Origin: Kiritimatiellia bacterium
Lineage (GTDB): Bacteria; Verrucomicrobiota; Kiritimatiellia; RFP12; UBA1067
Length of the DNA stretch: 50,285 nt
NCBI GenBank assembly: GCA_017631385.1
Contig: JAGBTH010000016.1
Coordinates: 1-50,285, forward strand
Direction: 5' to 3'
Part shown: positions 9,097 through 16,590 of the stretch, piece after piece
Position numbering within the stretch: the first letter of the stretch is position 1
Layout: every line of letters starts with the position of its first letter
The notes under the pieces: generated by a model
Databases searched by the model: none
Told to the model about the DNA's origin: nothing
The model's input: only the letters and a program-made list of their open reading frames with translations
Position numbers and translations under genes: made by a program

Positions 9097-10647
9097 TTAT
9101 CCTAGATTTTTTAGATCAAGCGCGAGAAGGAACTCAGGATTAGACTTAGTCTTCTTAAGCGAATTAAGAACGCTCTTCATAGCAGACTCCGAGCCCGCGG
9201 GCGAAAGAAGTCGGCGCATACCCCAAGTCTTCTCAAGCTCAAGAGGCTCTAAGAGGAGATCTTCTTTACGTGTACCAGACTTCTCAATATCAATCGCCGG
9301 GAAGATTCTCTTATCGGCGAGAGAGCGATCGAGTACGATTTCCATATTGCCCGTACCCTTAAACTCTTCGAAGATTACCTCGTCCATACGAGAACCAGTA
9401 TCAACGAGACCGGTCGCTATAATCGTAAGAGAGCCAGCACCCTCGATATTACGTGCCGCGCCGAAGAAGCGCTTAGGACGATGCATCGCGAGCGCGTCTA
9501 CACCACCAGTTAAAATCTTACCAGAATGAGGCTGAACCGTATTATACGCACGAGCCATTCGGGTAATCGAGTCCATAAGAATAATCACATCGCGGCCGTT
9601 CTCAACTTGGCGCTTAGACATCTCGAGAACCATCTCGGTTACATTAACATGATGCTGAGGCTCCTCATCGAATGTCGACGAGAGAACCATCGCCTTAGTA
9701 TTGCGCTGCATATCGGTTACTTCTTCAGGACGCTCATCAATAAGAAGAATGATAAGCATCGCATCAGGATGGTTGGTCGAAATCGCATTAGCCATCTTTT
9801 GGAGAAGAACGGTCTTACCTACACGAGGCGGCGCTATTATAAGACCGCGTTGACCAAAGCCAATAGGAGTAAATAAATCGATAACACGCGTTGAATATTC
9901 CTTAGGATCAGTCTCTAAAATAATTCGACGCGTTGGGAATGTAGCCGTAAGATTCTCAAAGTGAACGACGCGAGCTGCGACCGAGGGCTCCTTACCGTTA
10001 ACTGTATTTACATTACCTAAACAGAAAAATCTATCTCTATCACGCGGATCACGAATAGGACCTTCGATAATATCTCCGGTTCTTAAGGCGTGGCGGCGAA
10101 TCTGCTGCTGAGTTACAAAGACATCCTCAGGACAGGCGAGAAAGTTATTCTTAGCTGAGCGCAAAAAGCCATGACCCTCACGCATAATCTCTAAGCATCC
10201 GCTCGCCAATACAGCACCACCCTTAGCGAGATAAGAGCGGATAGCGGCGAAAATAAGCTCATGCTTACGGTACGTACCTAATTCTTCGGGATCAGCGCCA
10301 GGCATCATACAGTCAACAATCTGCTGAGGCGGCCAAATTTGAATATCGGCTAAGCGATATTCAGGTAAATCGGGATTACGATTAGGGTTAGAAGCTACTT
10401 CTTGAGCCTGCGCGCGTTGCTCCTGAGGTAATGGCGCATTAAGTAGCGGATTTACCGACTCAGAACCATTAGACCCGCGAATAGGTGAATTATTAGGCTT
10501 ATCACGACGCGGAAACTGCTGATGATGATTTTTATGAAATGCCTTCTTAGCCCCCTGAACAGGCTGAGGAGCTGGGGCTGGTTTCGGAGCTGGCGATGGC
10601 TTAGCGCTCTTCGCGCTCATCGCGAAAACATCTAATTCTTCGGACAT
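9097..10647 (-). CDS. rho: Transcription termination factor Rho
   Basis: Hexameric RNA-dependent ATPase that ends transcription. The core has the RNA-binding cold-shock-like domain (ASGCLEIMREGHGFLRS, then RTGDIIEGPIRDPRDRDRFF), the P-loop APPRVGKTVLLQ near residue 275, Walker B ILLIDERPEEVTDM, DSITRMARAYN, and the Q/R-loop region FGAARNIEGAGSLTIIATGL followed by EEFKGTGNMEIVLDR. At 516 residues it is about 100 longer than E. coli Rho; the excess is an N-terminal low-complexity tail rich in Pro, Ala, Lys and Asn (AKPSPAPKPAPAPQPVQG onward), as seen in Rho of several phyla. The gene lies 15 bp after coaE. Confidence 0.97.
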   Translation of the reverse strand: MSEELDVFAMSAKSAKPSPAPKPAPAPQPVQGAKKAFHKNHHQQFPRRDKPNNSPIRGSNGSESVNPLLNAPLPQEQRAQAQEVASNPNRNPDLPEYRLADIQIWPPQQIVDCMMPGADPEELGTYRKHELIFAAIRSYLAKGGAVLASGCLEIMREGHGFLRSAKNNFLACPEDVFVTQQQIRRHALRTGDIIEGPIRDPRDRDRFFCLGNVNTVNGKEPSVAARVVHFENLTATFPTRRIILETDPKEYSTRVIDLFTPIGFGQRGLIIAPPRVGKTVLLQKMANAISTNHPDAMLIILLIDERPEEVTDMQRNTKAMVLSSTFDEEPQHHVNVTEMVLEMSKRQVENGRDVIILMDSITRMARAYNTVQPHSGKILTGGVDALAMHRPKRFFGAARNIEGAGSLTIIATGLVDTGSRMDEVIFEEFKGTGNMEIVLDRSLADKRIFPAIDIEKSGTRKEDLLLEPLELEKTWGMRRLLSPAGSESAMKSVLNSLKKTKSNPEFLLALDLKNLG

Positions 10648-10662
10648 ATCTTTACCTTACTT

Positions 10663-11268
10663 TTAGGCTTTGGATCTTGAAACGAGATACTCAACTAGCT
10701 TTACAGCTTCTGCCTTCAAGTCTTCGTCGGTAGAATCGTTCAAAATCACATAATCTGATTTCGCGGCTTTTATCGCCGGATCCATCTGGGCGGCGAGTCG
10801 AGCCTCGGCTTCGGCGCGACTGTAGCCGCGTAAAGCCGTCATTCTCTCAATCTGCTTCTCGCGCGATGAGAGAACGCATATTATTATATCATAATCTTTC
10901 TCCCATTGCACCTCGAAAAGAAGAGGAATTATAGCTATTGGAGGAGCTAGGGGATAGGGGTTAGGAGTTAGTGACTCCTGACTCCTAACTCCTAACTCCT
11001 GACTCCTGTCTCCTAAAGAATAAAGAGAACTGTTCTTTTCAAGGAAATCTAAAATCTTTTGACGAACTAGGGGGTGAATTCTAGACTCTAGTTCTTTACG
11101 AGCATCAGGATTAGTGAAGACGATTTTTCGAAGTCTTTCGCGCTCTTCTTTAGGAATTATAGTATGTACAATATCATCGGCGTCAATAGTCTTAACGCCT
11201 AACTCATTTAAATAACGCGAAAGGAGGGATTTGCCTGAGGCAATCCCTCCTGTGAGACATACTTTCAT
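10663..11268 (-). CDS. coaE: Dephospho-CoA kinase with internal repeat-derived insert
   Basis: Last step of CoA synthesis, ATP-dependent phosphorylation of dephospho-CoA in the cytoplasm. It has the P-loop LTGGIASGKS (residues 5-14), TIDADDIVH (28-35), RIHPLVRQ (63-70), IPLLFEV (114-120) and the lid region RGYSRAEAEARLAAQ. The 201-residue length looks normal but is the sum of two departures: about 30 residues usually found between the DADDIVH motif and the LRKIVF helix are missing, and about 26 residues (84-109, with RSQELGV and LTPNPYPLAPP) come from a heptamer repeat element. The frame is open throughout. Activity is likely but not certain. Confidence 0.9.
   Translation of the reverse strand: MKVCLTGGIASGKSLLSRYLNELGVKTIDADDIVHTIIPKEERERLRKIVFTNPDARKELESRIHPLVRQKILDFLEKNSSLYSLGDRSQELGVRSQESLTPNPYPLAPPIAIIPLLFEVQWEKDYDIIICVLSSREKQIERMTALRGYSRAEAEARLAAQMDPAIKAAKSDYVILNDSTDEDLKAEAVKLVEYLVSRSKA
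10940..11015. repeat. Heptamer inverted-repeat element inside coaE
   Basis: The left arm (10940-10971) reads as GGAGTTA-type units and the right arm (10972-11015) as five to six units of ACTCCTG/ACTCCTA, directly abutting, so that they can fold into a hairpin with almost no loop. It is the same family as the element in uvrA, with the 20-mer taggggataggggttaggag identical in both. On the coding strand it is read in the same frame in both genes, giving the shared peptide LTPNPYPL. Confidence 0.87.
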
Positions 11269-11280
11269 CTTAAATTTCTA

Positions 11281-14200
11281 TTATCTCTCTGGCGCGGGCT
11301 TAACATCTGCAGCGGGCGCTGTAGAGGAAGTCGGCTGAATCTTTACTTCGCGACCGTGAGCATCTACAAGACGCGTAGTTACGAAGATAAGGAGATTACG
11401 CTTAGAAGACAACTCCGAGTGACTGCGGAAGAGACGACCGATGAAAGGTATGTCGCCTAAGAACGGAACCTTATCATCCATAGCCTTACGCTGTTCGGTG
11501 ATAAGACCACCCATAACTATCGTAGCTCCAGGATAAACAGAAACCTTAGAATCAATTGAACGGATATGGAAGAACGGCTGCTCCATCGGGGCATCGTAAT
11601 ACGTTAAATTTTCAGAAGTTGACGTTGTAAGACTATCTAATGCCGTAGTTGCAGACGCTACTGCTCTTTCCGCAAACGCCTCTTGCAATGTTCCTGATAA
11701 ACCAGTCCCCAGCGAACCAAGAACACTAGCTAAACCTTCAAAGATTCCTCCAATGCCTTCAAAGTTTTGTAATGAACTATTTCCTGTAAAAGGAATACGC
11801 ATACCATAGTTCTTCCAAGTAGGCTCGTCAATAACTTGAGTATTGAGCTGAAGGTCGATTAAGTTGCCGTTATCGGTAAGCGTAGGCGTTACATCAAGAA
11901 TAACACCAACCTCTTGAGTTTCGAACTCTCCAGGCTCAACGATAGCGAGAATCGCGCTTTGGCTACCACCACCATAATCAGAACCACTGCTCCTAGAACT
12001 CTGAAGCTGAACATCGTAGTCGCGAGGATAACGATAGAGAGTTACTACCTTAATAACAGCCTGCTCGGCAGAGCGAGTTAATACCTTAGGCGCCGAGAGT
12101 AAATCGGTGTCGCTACGCTGAGAGAGCATGTGAAGAATCATCGAGAGGTCAGCAGATCCAAGGAACGCGTTTACGCGCATAAACTGATCATTTGTTGAGT
12201 ATCCCTCGCCGTTAATATGATTACCCAAAGTAGAGAGATAGCGATTATTAGTGCCATATCCAGTATCTCCACCTGTACGATTAAAACCAACACTTCCTTT
12301 AGCACCAGCATCATAATCTCTAATCCATGAAGCTCCGTTACCATTAGCATAAGTAGAAGTAGAACTGCCTACTGATGGATCTTTAATATTAGTTCCAGGA
12401 CCACCTGGGGTGGGGTCACCCCAAATGCTATCAGGAGTATTAGGAGTATTAGGAGAGTCCCCTGAAGTAGGCGCAGTAAAAGTACCCTTCTTAATTCCTA
12501 AAGCCTTATCTAAGCGTCTTCCTAATCCAAGAGAATAGTCGCTATTAAGAATCCACTCAAATCCAAGAGAATTAAGATCGTCCTGACAGACTTCAACAAA
12601 GCGAGTCTCAATCTCAATAAGAGTTGGATTCATATTCATCTCGTTAAGAGCATTCTCGAGTTCAGCGAGATTTTCGATAGTATTCTTAACGCGAAGCTTA
12701 CCGAGAGTTCTAATATACATAATCGATGAACCCTCAGGCCATTCAACGCCCATAAGGCGGAAGAACTCCTTCCAATCCTGCTCCTTATTCTCGCCTCCAT
12801 CATTATTAGCGGGAGCTCTAGCTGTAAGAGTAAAGCCAGCGTTACCGCTATTGCGAAGATCCTGAACATCGGTCTGAGCGGTATCCATACGCTCCATAAA
12901 CGAGGAGAGCACAGGGAAGCTACGAGTATGCATTTCTTCGATGCAGGCATCCTTATGCATAACAGTAATCATAGGACCCTTAACAGTAAACTTATAATTT
13001 ACCGCCTCGCAAACGAGCTTAAGGGCATCATAAAAGCTAATATCGCTAGCAGAAATAATCGGGATAATTGGACCCGCACCACCAGCAACAGGAGCGGCGC
13101 TCGAAGACGCATCGGCGCCAAAACCCTGATCAGCCGCGGGCTCCTCGGCAGCGGCCGCCGCCTGAATCGGCTCAGAAGGCTTAAAGTAAAAGTTAAAGCC
13201 GCGCTGCTCTAAAGGAATATCGGGGCGATCGTAGTCCTTAGACGCCTGACGGAAAAACTCAATAGCGTCGGTGAGCGTCGCCGGGGGCTTAAATGAAATA
13301 GCGGGTAAACGCATCGCCTTCATACGAGTAATGATACTCTGCTCAAGCGAAGCTGTATCCTCATTATCAGCTTTAGGCGTTTTAGTCGTATCTTCAACAA
13401 CTTCAACATTACGAACATCGGTAGCATAATTAGGACGCCAAGCCTTATCAACATCCGCCATCATACCCTCGCGAGTAACCTCGCGCTCCTTACTCATAAT
13501 GGTTCTACGCTTTTTATGAACCTTCTCAAGTAGTCTAAGAGCCTCGGTGTTATGGGGATCAGAGTCAAGTACGAGTTCAACCTCATCACGAGCACGATCA
13601 AGATCGCGCACCGCGAGCAACTGCTGCGCACGCTTAAGGTGCTGATTATATTCAGCTCTCTTAGCCTTATAATCATCCTCATTGCGACGATGAGATACCT
13701 CAGAGATATCAGCCTTATGAACCTTAGGGTCGCCCTCGGCTACCCACGCCTCATGTTGACGGCGAGCCTTAGGATGGCGGCGCTCAATAGCCATTTCAAT
13801 CAATTTTAGAGCGCGATCACGGCGACCAGTAGAATCTTCTTGAAGAGCAGCTAAATAGAGACCCTCGGCAATGCCGATATCGCACTTCTTCCTAAGAGCT
13901 GCGAGCGTTGGCGCAGAACCAAGAAGATTCTTCGCTAATGCGTAGTGACGAGCCGCTTCTTGATAATCCTCGGACGACATGCACTTTTCGGCCTCCTGAA
14001 TTTCACGTTCAGCCTGAATTTTATGAGTCTTAAAGCGGAGCTCCTGAGTTTTACGTAACGCATCGAGCAACTGCTCGTCGGTTACCTTTTTACTGCCAGC
14101 GCTAAGATTCTCAGCAGGCTTAAGGCCGCCTACAGTCGCCTCGGCTACCTGAGAGTCGCTCTTAGGCTCATCCTTCGCTTCTACAGGCTCCGTAGCGGCA

Positions 14201-14487
14201 ACAGGCTCTTGAGCCTCTGCTGGTGATTCAACAGCGGCAACTTCTTCGCTAGCCTTAGGCGCCTCAGCCTGAACGGGAGCTGCCTCCTGAACAGGAGCTT
14301 CAACGACCTGCGGTTCAACCACAGGTGCCGCCTTAGGCTCTTCCTTTTTCGCCTCAGTCTGGGTAGCGCTAATATCGCTCAACAAATCGTCGAGATCATC
14401 TTGCGCAAACACATTATAACCAGCGGTTACAAACGCCGCTGTGGCTGCGAGTACTGTTAAATTCCTGAAAGTCTTCTTTTTTAGCAT
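11281..14487 (-). CDS. Secretin of the Amuc_1098/PilQ/GspD type
   Basis: Outer-membrane channel of a type IV pilus-like or type II secretion-like machine. The signal peptide covers residues 1-28 (cleavage about after NVFA). Residues 30-130 are an Ala/Glu/Pro-rich linker; 140-350 are helical and TPR-like; an N0/STN-like domain follows (ISFYDALKLVCEAVNYKF), then N-domain segments (NPTLIEIETRFVEV) and the secretin barrel with LLSAPKVLTRS, VGVILDVTPTLTDNG and the hallmark VPFLGDIPFIGRLFR, ending in LLIFVTTRLVD. At 1068 residues it is long for PilQ. Three genes read before it correspond to Amuc_1101 to Amuc_1099. It has good SD AAGGAG and its own promoter (14513-14541). Confidence 0.93.
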   Translation of the reverse strand: MLKKKTFRNLTVLAATAAFVTAGYNVFAQDDLDDLLSDISATQTEAKKEEPKAAPVVEPQVVEAPVQEAAPVQAEAPKASEEVAAVESPAEAQEPVAATEPVEAKDEPKSDSQVAEATVGGLKPAENLSAGSKKVTDEQLLDALRKTQELRFKTHKIQAEREIQEAEKCMSSEDYQEAARHYALAKNLLGSAPTLAALRKKCDIGIAEGLYLAALQEDSTGRRDRALKLIEMAIERRHPKARRQHEAWVAEGDPKVHKADISEVSHRRNEDDYKAKRAEYNQHLKRAQQLLAVRDLDRARDEVELVLDSDPHNTEALRLLEKVHKKRRTIMSKEREVTREGMMADVDKAWRPNYATDVRNVEVVEDTTKTPKADNEDTASLEQSIITRMKAMRLPAISFKPPATLTDAIEFFRQASKDYDRPDIPLEQRGFNFYFKPSEPIQAAAAAEEPAADQGFGADASSSAAPVAGGAGPIIPIISASDISFYDALKLVCEAVNYKFTVKGPMITVMHKDACIEEMHTRSFPVLSSFMERMDTAQTDVQDLRNSGNAGFTLTARAPANNDGGENKEQDWKEFFRLMGVEWPEGSSIMYIRTLGKLRVKNTIENLAELENALNEMNMNPTLIEIETRFVEVCQDDLNSLGFEWILNSDYSLGLGRRLDKALGIKKGTFTAPTSGDSPNTPNTPDSIWGDPTPGGPGTNIKDPSVGSSTSTYANGNGASWIRDYDAGAKGSVGFNRTGGDTGYGTNNRYLSTLGNHINGEGYSTNDQFMRVNAFLGSADLSMILHMLSQRSDTDLLSAPKVLTRSAEQAVIKVVTLYRYPRDYDVQLQSSRSSGSDYGGGSQSAILAIVEPGEFETQEVGVILDVTPTLTDNGNLIDLQLNTQVIDEPTWKNYGMRIPFTGNSSLQNFEGIGGIFEGLASVLGSLGTGLSGTLQEAFAERAVASATTALDSLTTSTSENLTYYDAPMEQPFFHIRSIDSKVSVYPGATIVMGGLITEQRKAMDDKVPFLGDIPFIGRLFRSHSELSSKRNLLIFVTTRLVDAHGREVKIQPTSSTAPAADVKPAPER

Positions 14488-14512
14488 AATACTCCTTGAG
14501 ATTATCGTATAT

Positions 14513-14541
14513 ATTATAGACTTTTTTCGTTAATTATTCAA
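14513..14541 (-). promoter_or_regulatory. Internal promoter for the secretin gene
   Basis: Reading the minus strand, TTGAAT (14541-14536), a 17-bp spacer and a perfect TATAAT (14518-14513) form a good sigma-70-type promoter. It overlaps the stop codon of the upstream gene and would start RNA near 14506, leaving a leader of about 19 nt that carries AAGGAG. It would let the secretin, and coaE, rho and later genes, be made independently of the first four genes of the pilus operon. Confidence 0.6.
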
Positions 14542-15652
14542 GGGCTTCGATTACTCGCGCCTTTTCGGTTTTTATATTCCTTACCATAACTGTTTCACGC
14601 GCTTGTCCATTCCCCTTACCAAGTATCTTTACAACCACATATTCTTCATCCTTAATTTTAAACTTCTGACCTTCAACAACCGTGATGGAACCTACCCCCG
14701 CTCGATCACACGAGAGAGTGGCTTGAACATCCGTAGGCGTCTTAGCAGCTCCTATCACAAACTTAATAACCTTACCATCACTTACCCGCTTTAAGGCTAC
14801 TTCCGAAACATCTTTCGGTAACTTCATACCGCCAGCTAAGGTTCTATACACTGTCTTTTTCTCAAAACCAACTACAATATAACCCGCCTTATAGAGGTCT
14901 TTTTTATTACTGACTTCATTAGAAATTTCACCGCCCTTAACAGCCTTTAAATTACCTCTATCAACCTCATTTTGACGACCAGGCTGCTTAAAATAATATC
15001 TAAAGTCATCACCAAGGGGAGATGTACCAGTAAATTGCAATGTCGAGAACTCCTGCTTAAGAGGAGCCGCCATAGCAATATAATCTAAGTAGCTAGGATG
15101 AGATAAGCTATCCGAAGGATTAGTATTCGCCTTAAACTCTTCCATATTAGAAAATCCGTCACCATCTTTATCCGCATCAGCATCAGCTACTGCAGGATCA
15201 AGACCGAACTTCCTCTCGTAATCATCTAAAAGCCCATCTTCATCGGCGTCAACAATTACCTTTACATCCGCACTTTGTTTAACGAGACAATCCTTATGAG
15301 GACATACCTTCAAGCCATCTGGGATAGGACGACCGCACCCCCTACCCTCTGGGGATGAACAGGAAACGCGAAACTCAGAGGCTAAAAAGCTCTTCTTATC
15401 ATCAGGTATTTCCGAGAGCGCCTCAGGTCTAGAAACTCGACCAAAAACAGCCTCCAATGCACTAATGTTGTTTTTTGAGTCTTCATTGCGCGCTCTTGCA
15501 GCCCCGCCAGAGACAATCCCCCCTTCAGAGCCATCCGAAGAGATGACAACCTTAAATACGATAGCCCCTAATAAAACCGCAACTCCGCCAAGAGCTACTA
15601 TTTTATCCCAATGCGATTTAAAGAAATCGCCGTCGGATTTGCGAATACTCAT
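14534..15652 (-). CDS. Amuc_1099-like membrane-anchored protein with cysteine cluster and calcium motif
   Basis: A 372-residue protein whose place, size and topology match the Amuc_1099 slot of the Akkermansia pilus-like operon; the exact function is not known. It has a short basic cytoplasmic tail, one membrane helix at about residues 17-37, and a periplasmic rest. Cys98, Cys106, Cys117 and Cys122 form a zinc-ribbon-like cluster. Residues 135-176 carry DADEDGLLDDYERKFGLDP and DADKDGDGFSNMEEF, a thrombospondin type 3 or EF-hand-like calcium-binding pair of the same kind as in the giant protein at 22580-34972. A beta-rich C-terminal half follows, possibly a PilP-like partner of the secretin (inference). 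Start ATG overlaps the preceding stop by ATGA and has GGAGG close before it. Confidence 0.8.
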   Translation of the reverse strand: MSIRKSDGDFFKSHWDKIVALGGVAVLLGAIVFKVVISSDGSEGGIVSGGAARARNEDSKNNISALEAVFGRVSRPEALSEIPDDKKSFLASEFRVSCSSPEGRGCGRPIPDGLKVCPHKDCLVKQSADVKVIVDADEDGLLDDYERKFGLDPAVADADADKDGDGFSNMEEFKANTNPSDSLSHPSYLDYIAMAAPLKQEFSTLQFTGTSPLGDDFRYYFKQPGRQNEVDRGNLKAVKGGEISNEVSNKKDLYKAGYIVVGFEKKTVYRTLAGGMKLPKDVSEVALKRVSDGKVIKFVIGAAKTPTDVQATLSCDRAGVGSITVVEGQKFKIKDEEYVVVKILGKGNGQARETVMVRNIKTEKARVIEALE

Positions 15653-16590
15653 TTCGCCTCCTCCTTCTCTGTAAATATCATCGCAGAAATCTTCATCGTC
15701 ACGGTAAATGGCTCGGTCGTCGCAGGATCAGTTACACAGATCTTACTAAGACTGGGGTCTTCTTCTTCTTTATTAACCTTCTTATTCTTTCGTGTCGACT
15801 CTTCCTTTGAATCAGCGCCAATCGCTTGCAAAAGAGGATCTCCCACTTGTTCAAATTTAAGAGAGTCGACAGCGAAGAATCTTTTAGAGGATGCAATCAA
15901 ATTCAAAAACTTGACGAGCGCCGCGGGACGCGCAAGAAAAGTTATCTCATACGACTCATTCTCACTAGCATACTTAGCGTTATCGGCATTCGCGGTATTC
16001 GCCACGTTTCTACCACGAGAAGCACGCCCACGCTGATTTGTATTTGTAGGCTCCTCCTTCTTAGGCGTAATCACTTTTACGTCAGTTAATTCCGTCGCGC
16101 CGGCATCTACTAAGATATCAGCTAATATGCTAACGTCATTCCACTGACGCGACAAAAGCTGAGCTTCCTCCTTGCTGGGAACTTTACCCTTAATGTAATC
16201 GCCGAACTTACCAAAGGCGAAATCCTCCTTGATAATCTTTCGCGAAGTACCTTCAGGCAACTTTTTAAAACGCTCATAATCGGCATTCATTAAATTTTGC
16301 AATTTAGCACCTTCTATAACTTTAGCAACTTGTAAATCGTTAGTCGAAACGTAATCATACGCCGCTAAAGCCTTTTCGCTAAGAGCTTTTCTAGCTTCCT
16401 CAGCCTTCTTGGCTACTTGAGATGATATACCTCGCTTTTGAGCGCATGACGAGCGCTCTTGAGCAATTTTATCACGAAGTTCCGTAACTGCTGAAGAATT
16501 CATTACAACCATACCGAAAGCTGCAAGTGCAATAACTACACCTACTCCACCGATAACGGCCATTTTAAGCTGGTTTTTACTCATTTCCAT
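15649..16590 (-). CDS. Amuc_1100-like pilus-associated protein
   Basis: A 313-residue protein with one N-terminal membrane helix (about residues 10-30), a coiled-coil stretch (about 35-75) and an alpha/beta C-terminal part interrupted by charged low-complexity linkers near residues 180-205 and 265-285. It takes the position, and has close to the length, of Amuc_1100 of Akkermansia, the protein known as a TLR2-active, outer-membrane-associated factor with a PilO-like fold. The link here rests on synteny and topology, since this family is poorly conserved in sequence. It overlaps pilM by 10 bp and the next gene by 4 bp. AGGAG five bases before ATG 16590 supports the start. It probably bridges the PilM-PilN fusion and the secretin. 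Confidence 0.78.
   Translation of the reverse strand: MEMSKNQLKMAVIGGVGVVIALAAFGMVVMNSSAVTELRDKIAQERSSCAQKRGISSQVAKKAEEARKALSEKALAAYDYVSTNDLQVAKVIEGAKLQNLMNADYERFKKLPEGTSRKIIKEDFAFGKFGDYIKGKVPSKEEAQLLSRQWNDVSILADILVDAGATELTDVKVITPKKEEPTNTNQRGRASRGRNVANTANADNAKYASENESYEITFLARPAALVKFLNLIASSKRFFAVDSLKFEQVGDPLLQAIGADSKEESTRKNKKVNKEEEDPSLSKICVTDPATTEPFTVTMKISAMIFTEKEEAK

Noticed and set aside
9074..9529. A 151-codon plus-strand open frame over rho.
   Set aside because: It is antisense to the conserved C-terminal part of rho, and its sequence has no recognisable domain.
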